A DNA stretch of 64,000 nucleotides from Myxococcales bacterium (GCA_016707895.1 JADJGV010000014.1:186001-250000); one strand, 5' to 3'. Positions 41,653 through 50,632 are shown, numbered from the stretch's first letter. Notes: generated by a model from the letters alone, not told the origin. Made by a program: numbers and translations.

Positions 41653-43137
41653 ATGTCGCGTCGCGTCTCCGTCTTCCTGTTCGTGCTGGCGGCGGCCTGC
41701 GGGCCCAAGGGCGCGCGCGGCCCGGGCGCCGGCGCTCCCGGCGAGTACCCGGCGCTCGGGTTCGTCGCCGCCGACGCCGCGTACGTCGTCACCGCGACCC
41801 GGGTCGGCGACGCGGTGGCCGTGCTCGACGACCTGGCCGACGCGCTGGGCATGCTCGACGCCACCGACGCCCAGGCGATCGGCCAGGACCTGGCCCGCGA
41901 GTTCGGCTTCGATCCGCTGTCGCTCGACGGCGTGGTCGCGCAGGGGATCGACCCCGGCCGCGGGATCGCGCTGTGGGGCCGCGGCGATCTCGGGCCGACG
42001 CTGGCGCTGCCGATCGCCGATCCGGCGCCGATCGCGGCGCGCATCGACGCCTACCGCCAGGGCGGGGCGGTCGTGCAGGTGGGCCGGGTCGCGGGGCGCG
42101 AGGTCTCGACCTGGCGGCCGGATCGCGAGGTCGCGGTCCACTGGAGCTTCGTCGACGACTGGCTGCTGGTGCACGTCGAGTTCGCGGCGGCCCACGAGCC
42201 GGCCGAGGCCTGGCTGACCCAGGCGCTGGCGGCGCGCGGCGCCTTCGCCGGGACGCCGGACTTCGCCGCGGCTCGGGCGGCGGCGGTCGCGCAGCTGGGC
42301 GCGCCGCCGGCGGTGCTGGCGGTGGCGCGGATGCCGGCGATCCTGGCGTCCCGCCTGTGGCACGAGGTCGGCGGCTGCGCCCACCCGTTGAGCCAGCTGG
42401 GCCGGGTGACGCTGGCCGCGACCACCGACGGCGCCGTGGCCCGCGGCGCGCTGGTGCTCGAGCTGCCCGGCGGCCTCGACGCGGTGCGCGCGATGCAGTT
42501 CGGGGCGCCGGCCGGCTGGGTCGCGGCCCGGGGCGCGCCGCCGCTGGCGGTCGAGGTCGGCGTCGATCTGCGCCCGGTGCAAGCGGCGCTGGCGCCGTGC
42601 TTCGGCGACGACCTGACCCACGAGCCGATCGGCGCCGGCGTGTTCGGCGGGCGCGGCTTCGCCTACCAGCTCGACGTCGACGACCGCGAGGTCCGCGCGG
42701 CGTTCGCGGGGCGGGTCGACCCGCGGGTCGTGGCCGAGGCGGTCGACGAGATCCCCGGCTTCGACTTCCTCAAGCGCAGCCGCACCGTGGCCGGCCACGC
42801 GGTCACCGAGGTCGACCTGCCGATGATCCCGACCGTGGCCTTCACCCAGGCCGGCGAGGACCTGATCGGCGCCGTCGGCCTGGCGATCGACCCGATCCTG
42901 ACCGGCGCGACCGACCCCGGCACCGAGCGGGTTCCGGCGGAGCTCGGCCGGTTCGAGGTGCGCCCGCTGGCGTGGACCGCCGCGCAGTGGGACGCGCTCC
43001 TCGACGACGTCATCACCCACGATCGGGCCCGGGCCCGGCTCATCGCCGGCCTGCGCCGCTGGCAGCTCGGGCTGATCGAGGCCCACACCGAAGATCGCGC
43101 GATCGTGGTCACCGCCCGCGGCGAACGGGCGCGATAG
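41653..43137 (+). CDS. lipoprotein of unknown function, 494 residues
   Basis: A predicted lipoprotein: RRVSVFLFVLAAACGPKG gives a good lipobox; an ATG four codons upstream (41641) is the alternative. The mature part alternates beta strands and helices (YPALGFVAADAAYVVTATRV, REFGFDPLSLDGVVAQGIDP, FVDDWLLVHVEFAAAHEPAE, LLDDVITHDRARARLIAGLR). The pattern resembles proteins often encoded beside ABC exporters in this phylum, but I know no named family. Two Cys in the middle (GGCAHPL, APCFGDD) may pair. The ABC exporter genes follow 54 bp downstream on the same strand, so they are probably co-expressed. Confidence 0.7.
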   Translation: MSRRVSVFLFVLAAACGPKGARGPGAGAPGEYPALGFVAADAAYVVTATRVGDAVAVLDDLADALGMLDATDAQAIGQDLAREFGFDPLSLDGVVAQGIDPGRGIALWGRGDLGPTLALPIADPAPIAARIDAYRQGGAVVQVGRVAGREVSTWRPDREVAVHWSFVDDWLLVHVEFAAAHEPAEAWLTQALAARGAFAGTPDFAAARAAAVAQLGAPPAVLAVARMPAILASRLWHEVGGCAHPLSQLGRVTLAATTDGAVARGALVLELPGGLDAVRAMQFGAPAGWVAARGAPPLAVEVGVDLRPVQAALAPCFGDDLTHEPIGAGVFGGRGFAYQLDVDDREVRAAFAGRVDPRVVAEAVDEIPGFDFLKRSRTVAGHAVTEVDLPMIPTVAFTQAGEDLIGAVGLAIDPILTGATDPGTERVPAELGRFEVRPLAWTAAQWDALLDDVITHDRARARLIAGLRRWQLGLIEAHTEDRAIVVTARGERAR

Positions 43138-43191
43138 CGTCACCCCGGCGCCTTCCAACCCGCGCCGGATGTGATATCGACCGGGGGTCCC

Positions 43192-43923
43192 GTGGTCAGC
43201 CCCGTCATCTCGTTGCGCGACGTCACCAAGAGTTACGGCCAGGGCTCCGCCCGGACCCCGGTCCTGCGCGGCGTCTCGCTCGACATCGCCCCCGGCGAGC
43301 TGGTCGCGCTGGTCGGGCAGTCCGGATCCGGCAAGTCGACCTTGCTCAACATCGTCGGCGGCCTCGACAAGGCCGACGGCGGTGAGATCAAGGTGCTCGA
43401 TCACGACTACGGCAAGACCGCCGAGCGCGACCTGGCCCGGCTGCGCAACACGTCGATCGGGTTCGTCTTCCAGGCCTTCAACCTGCTCGATCACCTGACC
43501 TGCCTGGGCAACGTCACCTTGCCCGCCGCGTTCGCCGCCGGCGGCAAGGACGCGCCGGCCCGGGGCCGCGAGGCCCTCGATCGGGTCGGGCTGTCGGCCT
43601 ACGCCGACCGTCGCCCGTCGGAGCTGTCGGGTGGCCAGAAGCAGCGGGTGGCCATCGCCCGGGCGCTGTTCGGCCGGCCCAAGCTGCTGCTGTGCGACGA
43701 GCCGACCGGCAACCTCGACTCGGCCACCGGCCACGAGGTCATCGAGTTCTTCCAGAAGATCAACAAGGACGACGGCGTCACGCTGGTGATCGTCACCCAC
43801 GAGCGCCGGGTCTCGAACATCGCGCAGCGGGTGATCGCGATGCGCGACGGCAACATCGTCGAGGGCGCCGGCACCGACGTCCACACGGCCGGCACCGGCG
43901 ACGACCTGGGAGGTCCGGCATGA
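43192..43923 (+). CDS. ABC transporter ATP-binding protein (MacB/LolD type)
   Basis: A 243-residue ATPase: Walker A GQSGSGKSTLLNIVGGLD, Q-loop FVFQAFNLL, signature LSGGQKQRVAIARAL, Walker B LLLCDEPTGNLDS, and H-loop VIVTHERRVS. It belongs to the MacB/LolD/FtsE group, which uses mechanotransmission rather than direct transport. GTG 43192 is preferred over GTG 43171, since GGGGG lies just before it. The stop overlaps the ATG of the permease (ATGA). The likely role is moving lipoproteins or peptides through the envelope. Confidence 0.92.
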   Translation: MVSPVISLRDVTKSYGQGSARTPVLRGVSLDIAPGELVALVGQSGSGKSTLLNIVGGLDKADGGEIKVLDHDYGKTAERDLARLRNTSIGFVFQAFNLLDHLTCLGNVTLPAAFAAGGKDAPARGREALDRVGLSAYADRRPSELSGGQKQRVAIARALFGRPKLLLCDEPTGNLDSATGHEVIEFFQKINKDDGVTLVIVTHERRVSNIAQRVIAMRDGNIVEGAGTDVHTAGTGDDLGGPA

Positions 43924-45326
43924 TGCCCACCGGCAAGCTGGCGCGGATGGTGGTGGCCAACGCCACCCGCAGCCCCAAGCACTTCGTCCTGTCGGCGTTC
44001 GGCATCGTCATCGGCATCGCCGCGTTCGTGTTCTTCCTGGCCGGCACGCTGGGCGTGTCCGACGTGCTGCTCGGCAAGGTGTTCCCCCTCGACCAGGTCG
44101 AGGTGATCGCGCCGCACACGTCGATCGCCGGCAAGAACCTGTCGCAGAAGATGAACGCCGACACCGTCGCCAAGATCAAGGCGCGGCCCGAGGTCCGGGA
44201 CGCGCTGCCGCGCATGACGCTGCAGTTCCCGGCCACCGGCTACGGCAAGTTCGAGGGCCAGGCCATCAACTTCGAGGTCGGCGGCTTCACCGACGGCATC
44301 CCCGACGCCCACGTCGCCGGCGATCCCAAGCTCGAGCCGGTGTTCAAGGACTGGGAGCCCGACGGCAAGGCGATGGGCCCGGCCTGCGTGCCCAACACGC
44401 CCAACAACTGCCCCGACAAGGCCTGGCAGTACTGCGACGCCAGCGACAACATGTGCCACCACCGGGTGCCGGTGATCATCTCGCCGACGGTGCTCGAGCT
44501 GTACAACACCCAGGTCGCCGACTCCCACGGGCTGCCGCACATCGGCGTGATGGAGCAGTTCATCGCCGAGCGCGGCCGCGATCGCATGCACTTCTGGATG
44601 GGGCTGGGCTCGACGATGATGGCCGGCTCCAACGTCTCGATCGACGCCGCCAAGCACCGCGAGGTCGGCGCGATCCTGGTCGGCGTGTCCGACAAGGCGC
44701 GCCGGGTCGGCCTGACCATCCCGATCGGCTACGTCGAGCGCTGGAACCGCAGCTTCGTCGGCGACAAGGCCGCCAGCGAGTACTCGTCGATCATCGTGAC
44801 CTTGCGCAACAAGGACAAGCTGGCGACGTTCTCGCAGTGGCTGCAGGACGAGCCCAAGCTCAAGCTCGAGGATCAGCTGGGCGCCAGCTTCGCGACCGCG
44901 ATGTTCGTGATCACGTTCGTGCTGCTGGGCATCGCGTTCGTGATCGTGATCATCAGCGCCATCAACATCGCCCACAACTTCTTCATGCAGGTCACCGAGC
45001 GGCGCCGCGAGATCGGCGTGCTGCGCGCGATCGGCGCGACCCGGGCCGACGTCATGGCGATCATCGTCGGCGAGTCGGCGATCATCGGCGTGGTGTCGGG
45101 GACGCTCGGCAGCCTGTTCGCGTGGCTGGCGTCGCTCGGCGTCGACTGGGCGCTCGAGCACGTGGCGCCCAAGTTCCCGTTCAAGCCCGACTCGCTGTTC
45201 AACTTCGAGTGGTGGATCTTCGCGTCGGCGGTGGGCCTGTCGATCCTGTTCTGCGTGCTGGGCGGCCTCCTGCCCGCGCTGCGCGCGTCGCGCCTCGAGC
45301 CGGCCGCGGCGCTGGCCCAGAACTGA
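43920..45326 (+). CDS. MacB-like ABC transporter permease with a Cys-rich periplasmic insertion
   Basis: A 468-residue permease with four membrane helices in the MacB/FtsX layout: one near residue 25 (FVLSAFGIVIGIAAFVFFLA), a large periplasmic domain, and three at about 325-460 (MFVITFVLLGIAFVIVIISA, AIIGVVSGTLGSLFAWLASL, IFASAVGLSILFCVLGGLLP). The conserved coupling stretch EIGVLRAIGATRADVM is present. The periplasmic part contains four Cys within about 25 residues (CVPNTPNNC, QYCDASDNMCHH, about 156-183), absent from typical MacB and suggesting disulfides or metal binding. Translationally coupled to the ATPase gene. Confidence 0.9.
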   Translation: MMPTGKLARMVVANATRSPKHFVLSAFGIVIGIAAFVFFLAGTLGVSDVLLGKVFPLDQVEVIAPHTSIAGKNLSQKMNADTVAKIKARPEVRDALPRMTLQFPATGYGKFEGQAINFEVGGFTDGIPDAHVAGDPKLEPVFKDWEPDGKAMGPACVPNTPNNCPDKAWQYCDASDNMCHHRVPVIISPTVLELYNTQVADSHGLPHIGVMEQFIAERGRDRMHFWMGLGSTMMAGSNVSIDAAKHREVGAILVGVSDKARRVGLTIPIGYVERWNRSFVGDKAASEYSSIIVTLRNKDKLATFSQWLQDEPKLKLEDQLGASFATAMFVITFVLLGIAFVIVIISAINIAHNFFMQVTERRREIGVLRAIGATRADVMAIIVGESAIIGVVSGTLGSLFAWLASLGVDWALEHVAPKFPFKPDSLFNFEWWIFASAVGLSILFCVLGGLLPALRASRLEPAAALAQN

Positions 45327-45526
45327 CCGCCCACGCCGCGGCGTGTCACGGGGCCGGTCGGTGCGGGCGGCCACCGGGGCCGATCCGCTAACCCGTGGAA
45401 TCAACCGGCGCGGGCTTCGGAGATCGGCGGCCAACAGTGACGCCGGTTTCACTTTGCCCAAGGATTTCAGTTGGTATACGGTCCCACGCTAGGCGGGGGT
45501 CGTTCCCCTTCAGGCTGGTCAGCACC

Positions 45527-48328
45527 GTGAAGAAGCCCGTTCCATTCGGCAAGTACTACTTGCTCGAGCGCATCAATGTCGGCGGCATGGCCGAGGTCTT
45601 CCGGTCGAAGGCCTATGGCGTGGAGGGCTTCGAGCGGCTCGTCGCCGTGAAGCGGATCCTTCCGAACATCGCGGAGGACAAAGAGTTCATCAAGATGTTC
45701 ATCGACGAGGCGAAGATCGCGGTTCAGCTGAACCACGCGAACATCGCCCAGATCTTCGACCTCGGCGTCGTCGACGGCGCGTACTACATCGCCCTCGAGC
45801 ACGTCCACGGCCGCGATCTCCGCAACATCTTCGATCGCTGCCGCACGGTCAACGAGCCGATGCCGGTGGCCCAGGCCTGCTTCGTGATCATGAAGATCTG
45901 CGAGGGCCTGGACTACGCGCACAACAAGCGCGACCAGGGCGGCCGCGATCTCAACCTGGTCCACCGCGACGTCTCGCCCCAGAACATCCTGGTGTCGTTC
46001 GAGGGCGAGGTGAAGCTGATCGACTTCGGCATCGCCAAGGCGGCGGGCAAGGGCCAGAAGACCCAGGCCGGCATCCTCAAGGGCAAGTTCGGGTACATGT
46101 CGCCCGAGCAGGTCCGCGGCCTGCCCATCGATCGCAAGAGCGACATCTTCTCGTGCGGCATCGTGCTGTACGAGCTGCTGACCGGCGAGCGGCTGTTCGT
46201 CGGCGAGAGCGACTTCTCGACGCTCGAGAAGGTGCGCAACGTCGAGATCCTCCCGCCGTCGACCTACAACCGCAAGATCCCCGACGAGCTCGAGCGCATC
46301 GTCCTCAAGGCGCTGGCCAAGGACACCGAGGATCGCTACCAGAACGCGATCGACCTCCACGACGAGCTGCAGGCGTTCGTCTACACCGCCGGCGAGTTCT
46401 ACTCGCGCAAGGACCTGGCGGCGTGGATGAAGAAGACCTTCGGCAAGGAGATCGAGGAGGAGACCGCGAAGCTCGACAGCTACCGCCAGCTCAAGCCGCC
46501 GCCCGAGCTGCTGGCCGGTGGTGGCCGTGCGCCGTCGGCCTCGACGCCGCCGCCCGCCGCGGCGCGGCCGCCCGCGGTGCCGCCCGGCGCCCGGCGCACC
46601 ACGTCGATGCCCGCCGTCCCGCCGCCCAGCCCGGGCGCGGGGGGCGCGCCGATGACGCGGCCGCCGCCGCCTCCCGCGAACCCGCGCGCGACCCAGGGCA
46701 TGCCGGTGGTGCCGCCGCCGGCGTCGATGACGATGCCGTCGATGTCGGCCGCCGCCAACGCGGCCGCCGCCAGCGCGGCCCCGGTTTCGATCGGTCCGCC
46801 CAAGGCCGACCTCAACTGGGACGACGACGAGCTCGAGACCCAGATCTACGACAACCCCGAGGAGGAGGCTGCGGCCAAGGCGGCCAAGGCCGGCCTCGCG
46901 GCCGCGCCGGTCGCCGCGCTCCCCGCGGCGTCCTCGCCGGGGCTGGCGCCGCCGCCGGCCGACGAGCCCGATCTGTCGTCGCTGGTGCGGACGTCGAAGG
47001 GCTGGGGCGCCAACGCCAAGCCCAACGGCGCCAACGGCCACGCCGCGGTCGCGGCGGCGTCGACGCCCGCGTTCGCGTCCACCCCGAGCGCGCCGCCGGC
47101 GCCGGTGCCGGGACCGCCGCCGCCGCGCCACGCGTCGCCGTTCTTCGACGACCGCATGGAGTCGTCGGCGTCGATGCCCAGCGCGCGTGCCGAGTCGTTC
47201 GACGCGATGTCGTCGTTCGGCGCCGGCGTGGTGCAGCCCAAGAAGTCGCGCACGATGCTGTGGGCCGCGCTCGGCGGCGTCGCGCTGATCGGCGCCGCGG
47301 TGGCGATCGTCATCATCACCTCGGGCGGCAGCGGCAAGGCCAAGGAGCCCACCCCGGCCGCGGGCACCGCCCCGGTCGCGGCCGGCACCGCCACCGCGCC
47401 GCCCGGCGACGCCAACACCGGCTTCGACCTGTTCGTGACGCCGGCGACGGTGACCGGCTGGCGCATCGACGACAAGCCCCAGTCGACGTCGCTGCCGGCG
47501 CAGATCCGCCAGGTCTCGGTCGGCAAGCACCGGGTGTCGATCGACGCGCCGCCCGGGTTCATGAGCGTGAGCCAGGACGTCGAGGTCAAGGCCGGCACCG
47601 TCGACAAGGTCGTCATCACGCTGCAGCCGCTGGAGATCGTGGCCAGCTTCGAGTCGACCCCGCCGGGCGCCAAGGTGTTCCTGGTGGCCGACGGCAACCG
47701 CACCGAGCTCGGCCCGACGCCGACCAACGCCAAGATCGATCCGCGCCTGCGCTACGACGTGGTCTTCGAGAAGGACGGCTACGTGCCGGTGACCAAGCCG
47801 CTGACGATCTCGGGCTCGCCCGAGGAGAAGGTGGTGGTCAACCTCGAGAAGGGCAGCCAGGTCGCGGTCGCGCCCGGCTCCGGCTCCAGCGGCCCGGTCA
47901 CCGTCCCCGACGGCGGCTCGGGCAAGAAGCCGGGCGGCGGCTCGGCCAAGCCGCCGGGTGGCGACAAGCCCCCGGGTGGCGACAAGCCGCCGGGTGGCGA
48001 CAAGCCGCCGGGTGGCGATCCGGTCGACAAGCCGCCGGGCGGGGACAAGCCGCCGGGCGGCGACAAGCCGCCGGGCGGGGACAAGCCGCCGACGCCGAAG
48101 GGCGAGGGCACGCTGCTGCTCGGCGCCAAGCCGCCCTGCGAGATCTTCATCGACGGCCGCAACACCGGCCTCAAGACCCCGCAGCGCGACCTCAAGCTGT
48201 CGGCGGGCAAGCACAAGATCACGCTGCTCAACAACGAGTTCGGCATCAAGGAGTCGTTCTCGATCGAGATCAAGCCCGACGAGCAGACCAAGGTCACCAA
48301 GGACTTCTCGGACCGCTTGCCGCAGTGA
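45527..48328 (+). CDS. Ser/Thr protein kinase with extracytoplasmic PEGA-like domains
   Basis: A 933-residue kinase. Kinase domain about 8-280: NVGGMAEVFRSK (glycine loop), AVKRILPNI (lysine), VHRDVSPQNILV (catalytic loop with the Myxococcota-type HRDVSPQN), DFGIAKAAGKG, SPEQ. A Pro-rich cytoplasmic linker (300-570) follows, then one helix (LWAALGGVALIGAAVAIVII, about 580) and outside it a PEGA-like domain (about 705-785), ten or so PPGGDK repeats (808-853) and a second PEGA-like domain (LLLGAKPPCEIFIDGRNTGL). The only in-frame start compatible with the kinase domain is GTG 45527. A structured repeat (copy B) lies 7 nt past the stop and may terminate it. Substrate unknown. Confidence 0.9.
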   Translation: MKKPVPFGKYYLLERINVGGMAEVFRSKAYGVEGFERLVAVKRILPNIAEDKEFIKMFIDEAKIAVQLNHANIAQIFDLGVVDGAYYIALEHVHGRDLRNIFDRCRTVNEPMPVAQACFVIMKICEGLDYAHNKRDQGGRDLNLVHRDVSPQNILVSFEGEVKLIDFGIAKAAGKGQKTQAGILKGKFGYMSPEQVRGLPIDRKSDIFSCGIVLYELLTGERLFVGESDFSTLEKVRNVEILPPSTYNRKIPDELERIVLKALAKDTEDRYQNAIDLHDELQAFVYTAGEFYSRKDLAAWMKKTFGKEIEEETAKLDSYRQLKPPPELLAGGGRAPSASTPPPAAARPPAVPPGARRTTSMPAVPPPSPGAGGAPMTRPPPPPANPRATQGMPVVPPPASMTMPSMSAAANAAAASAAPVSIGPPKADLNWDDDELETQIYDNPEEEAAAKAAKAGLAAAPVAALPAASSPGLAPPPADEPDLSSLVRTSKGWGANAKPNGANGHAAVAAASTPAFASTPSAPPAPVPGPPPPRHASPFFDDRMESSASMPSARAESFDAMSSFGAGVVQPKKSRTMLWAALGGVALIGAAVAIVIITSGGSGKAKEPTPAAGTAPVAAGTATAPPGDANTGFDLFVTPATVTGWRIDDKPQSTSLPAQIRQVSVGKHRVSIDAPPGFMSVSQDVEVKAGTVDKVVITLQPLEIVASFESTPPGAKVFLVADGNRTELGPTPTNAKIDPRLRYDVVFEKDGYVPVTKPLTISGSPEEKVVVNLEKGSQVAVAPGSGSSGPVTVPDGGSGKKPGGGSAKPPGGDKPPGGDKPPGGDKPPGGDPVDKPPGGDKPPGGDKPPGGDKPPTPKGEGTLLLGAKPPCEIFIDGRNTGLKTPQRDLKLSAGKHKITLLNNEFGIKESFSIEIKPDEQTKVTKDFSDRLPQ

Positions 48329-48334
48329 TGAAGA

Positions 48335-48395
48335 GAGGGTCTTTCGAAAAGACCCTCCCCCGGCATGCCCCGGGGCCCCCACCCGAAACGGCCCT
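48335..48395 (+). repeat. structured 3'-end repeat element, copy B
   Basis: Hairpin 1 GAGGGTC-TTTCGAAAA-GACCCTC at 48335-48357, then hairpin 2 with CCCCGGCATGCCCCGGGG (48358-48375), then CCCCCACCCGAAACGG to about 48391. Starts 7 nt after the kinase stop, in the kinase's orientation. Layout equals the copies at 28.0, 55.8 and 59.9 kb. Probable terminator or 3'-end processing element. Confidence 0.75.
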
Positions 48396-48479
48396 GAGCG
48401 AGGAGCGCGAACGTGGTGGTTCCTGCCGGGCGGCGGGACGAGGTGCGAGAGGCTCGGGCGCGGGTGCGTCCGCCCGCGG

Positions 48480-49415
48480 CTACGGGGTGGTGAGCTCGCC
48501 GAGGTCGTCGGCGAGGGGGGGCAGCGGCGGGATGGGCTCGACGACGGGCACGTCGGGATCGTCGGCGAGGGTGGCGGGATCGAACCAGGGCGCGCGCGGC
48601 GGGCCGACGAGGACGTAGGCGGTGGCGGGCAGCTCGGGGCGGTCGCGGCGCCAGGCGTCGGTGAAGCGCGCGCCCTCGACGTCGAGCTCGTAGCTGAGCG
48701 TCTCGGTCGAGCTGCGGGTGAGCGCCGCGAGCCGGCGCAGCAGGCGGTCGCGAGCGGCGGTGTCGGTGGTGTACAGGATGAGCTCGCGCAGGTCGCGGAT
48801 GGCCTGGTCGCGCTGTCCGAGCTCGGTCTGCAGCTGGGCGACCCAGCTGCCGAGGCTCTTCGGCGCGTCGGGGAGCCGCGCCGCGCGGGCCAGGAGCTCG
48901 GCGCCCTTGGCCTTCCACGCACGCACCTGCGCCGGGTCGTCGGACTTCAGCCGCAGGAGGTAGATCTCGCCCGCGCGCTGCGGCAGGCGGTAGTTTTGGG
49001 GGAAGCGCGCCATCGCGGCGTCGAGCACGCGGAGCACCTGCAGGTAGTCGTCCTGCGTGAGCGTCATGGTGATGCTCTGCATCGCCAGCGCGCCCCACTC
49101 CATCGGCTCTTCGAACGTCGGGTCGAGCGCGGCGATCGCTTCCACCAGTCCGCGGATGCTGCCTGCGCTGGGGTCGGTCTCGCTGCCGAACGCGACCAGC
49201 GCGCGGACCCAGAGCAGATCGGCGAGCGCCTCGCGGTAGCCGAGCGACGCGATGCGCGCTGCGTCAGGCGACGGCGCGTATGGCTCGGTGGTCCGCTTGG
49301 CGGTGGCCTTGCGCTCGGCGTTGGCGACGTCGCCGACCGCCTGCGCGCCAGCGATCAGCGCCAGCGCGACCACCGGTCCGGCGAGGCTGACGAGGCGCAC
49401 GCCGAGAGTGTACAT
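48480..49415 (-). CDS. hypothetical TPR-like exported protein
   Basis: A 311-residue protein. An N-terminal hydrophobic helix (LVSLAGPVVALALIAGAQAV) could be a signal anchor. Then TPR-like helices (ARIASLGYREALADLLWVRA, QAIRDLRELILYTTDTAARD) and a Pro-rich acidic tail (VPVVEPIPPLPPLADDLGEL). ATG 49415 starts 21 bp from the pilA terminator hairpin, and the gene is on the same strand as the pilins, so partial read-through from pilA is possible. Reading further upstream in this frame (to 49574) crosses pilA and gives no better start. Function unknown; a role in pilus or envelope biology is suggested by position only. Confidence 0.65.
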   Translation of the reverse strand: MYTLGVRLVSLAGPVVALALIAGAQAVGDVANAERKATAKRTTEPYAPSPDAARIASLGYREALADLLWVRALVAFGSETDPSAGSIRGLVEAIAALDPTFEEPMEWGALAMQSITMTLTQDDYLQVLRVLDAAMARFPQNYRLPQRAGEIYLLRLKSDDPAQVRAWKAKGAELLARAARLPDAPKSLGSWVAQLQTELGQRDQAIRDLRELILYTTDTAARDRLLRRLAALTRSSTETLSYELDVEGARFTDAWRRDRPELPATAYVLVGPPRAPWFDPATLADDPDVPVVEPIPPLPPLADDLGELTTP

Positions 49416-49436
49416 GCGCGCCGCCGAAAATGGCGA

Positions 49437-49456
49437 CGGCCACCCGAAGGTGGCCG
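49437..49456 (-). terminator. intrinsic terminator of pilA
   Basis: On the minus strand: CGGCCACC-TTCG-GGTGGCCG, an 8-bp perfect stem with the extra-stable C(UUCG)G tetraloop, followed by CGCCATTTTC with four U's. It lies 27 nt past the pilA stop. Confidence 0.7.
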
Positions 49457-49482
49457 CGGCGGGGCGTGCGGAGCGTGAGCGA

Positions 49483-49986
49483 TCAGTCGGCGCGGGCCGG
49501 CTTGGTGAGGACGTAGTTCGGGCTGCCGGAGACGGTCGTGCCGGTGAGGGTGTAGGTGACCGTGGTGGTGTCACAGTCCAGGTCGCCGATCGCCTCGGCG
49601 ACGAAGCCAGCGCCCGCGTTGTTCGCGGTGTAGTTGTACTGGAACAGGAACGGCTTGTTCATCTGGAAGTTGAGGCCGTCCCACGCAGCGTTGCCGACCC
49701 ACTCAGCCTGCACCACCGCGCACTTCTTGCCAGCCTGCTGGCAGCACGCCTGGGCCGGGGTCACGCCCGCGGTGGCGTTCACGAACGCCGAGTTCTCGGC
49801 GAACTCGGCCCCGGCGCCCTTCTCGATCGAGTTCAGGTTCAGCATCGCCTCGGAGCGCTTGCTCGACTTCATGTAGTCGAGGAACTGCGGGATCGCGACG
49901 GCCGCCAGGATGCCGATGATGGCGACGACGATCATGAGCTCGATGAGGGTGAAGCCGCGCTGCGCCTTGCGAGAGATCTTGATCAT
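49483..49986 (-). CDS. pilA: type IV pilin PilA
   Basis: A 167-residue type IVa prepilin. Short basic leader MIKISRKAQRG, PilD cleavage site G^F, then the N-terminal helix FTLIELMIVVAIIGILAAVA with Glu5 in place. The globular part ends in a Cys-containing beta region (QACCQQAGKKCAVVQAEWVG, AIGDLDCDTTTVTYTLTGTT). AAAGGA lies 8 nt before the ATG. It is the second gene of a pilin pair: a similar pilin ends 98 bp upstream with a hairpin at its stop codon. The start, length and leader are normal for major pilins of Myxococcota. It is the likely product driven by the pilB-pilT-pilC machine at 19.8-24 kb. Confidence 0.93.
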   Translation of the reverse strand: MIKISRKAQRGFTLIELMIVVAIIGILAAVAIPQFLDYMKSSKRSEAMLNLNSIEKGAGAEFAENSAFVNATAGVTPAQACCQQAGKKCAVVQAEWVGNAAWDGLNFQMNKPFLFQYNYTANNAGAGFVAEAIGDLDCDTTTVTYTLTGTTVSGSPNYVLTKPARAD

Positions 49987-50067
49987 GGTGAGAGTCCTTT
50001 CGTGCGTGGTGGCCAGTGGCCGGTTGGGTTGCCCGGGCCACACGCGTGGCTGCCGGTTCGAAATCGC

Positions 50068-50086
50068 GAGCGCGGATCCCGCGCTC
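50068..50086 (-). terminator. hairpin between the two pilin genes
   Basis: GAGCGCGG-n3-CCGCGCTC, a perfect 8-bp stem, begins within the stop codon of the first pilin. On the minus strand GCGATTTCG follows. It may act as a partial terminator or an RNA-stability element that sets the ratio of the two pilins. Confidence 0.45.
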
Positions 50087-50603
50087 AAAAGCCTTCGTTC
50101 TGCTTCTTCACCGCGGTGTCGCCGCTCCAGCTGAAGTAGTAGCTGTCGCGGGCGTTGTTGCCGTCGAGGTCGCAGTGGGCGAGCAGGTAGTACCAGTCGG
50201 TCGTCGGGGCGTTGACCAGGCCGAACTCGCCGGCCTTGGCGCCGAGGCCCGTGCCGCTGCCGGCGGCGCCGGCGATGACGACGTAGCCGCAGTAGAGCTT
50301 CTCGTTGGTGAGCCGCACCTTGAGCGAGGTCCACGACGCGGGCGGCGTGGTGGCGACCTGCGCGGTGCGGCCGGGGGTGGCGGGGTAGGTGTCGCTCTCG
50401 CCGGTGCCGGTCGAGAAGTACACGCCGTTGGCGAGGTGGTACTCCTCCTGGCGCTGCCGGAGCTCGGCGAAGACTGCGTTGACCTCGGCGCCGCGCGCCT
50501 TGCGGGTGGTCTTGGTGAACTGCGGGATGGCGACCGCTGCGAGGACGCCGACGATCGCCACGGCGATCATGAGCTCCACCAGCGTGAATCCGCGCTCCCT
50601 CAT
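50085..50603 (-). CDS. type IV pilin-like protein (second pilin)
   Basis: A 172-residue type IVa prepilin-like protein. Very short leader MRERG, then FTLVELMIAVAIVGVLAAVA and IPQFTKTTRKARGAEVNAVF. Glu5 is present. The C-terminal part has two Cys (KLYCGYVVIAG and LAHCDLDGNNARD) that could form the usual pilin disulfide loop, and a FSWSGDTAVKKQNEGF end. It differs from PilA in the globular part, so it may be a minor pilin or alternative major pilin. A sigma-54 type promoter is at 50617-50632; the expected start of transcription is only about 3 nt before the ATG. Confidence 0.88.
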   Translation of the reverse strand: MRERGFTLVELMIAVAIVGVLAAVAIPQFTKTTRKARGAEVNAVFAELRQRQEEYHLANGVYFSTGTGESDTYPATPGRTAQVATTPPASWTSLKVRLTNEKLYCGYVVIAGAAGSGTGLGAKAGEFGLVNAPTTDWYYLLAHCDLDGNNARDSYYFSWSGDTAVKKQNEGF

Positions 50604-50616
50604 GTCAGGACCCTAT

Positions 50617-50632
50617 TGCAGCGGATGTGCCA
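50617..50632 (-). promoter_or_regulatory. sigma-54 (RpoN) promoter of the pilin genes
   Basis: On the minus strand TGGCACATCCGCTGCA has the invariant GG and GC exactly 10 nt apart and matches TGGCAC-N5-TTGCA at all but two positions. It stands 13 nt before the ATG of the first pilin. pilA of Myxococcus xanthus is known to need RpoN and PilR, which makes the call more likely. No second copy is seen in front of PilA itself. Confidence 0.7.

Noticed and set aside
49987..50067. A second sigma-54 promoter directly before PilA
   Set aside because: No GG-N10-GC spacing with the rest of the consensus was found on the minus strand; PilA has a good ribosome site and probably shares the promoter of the first pilin.
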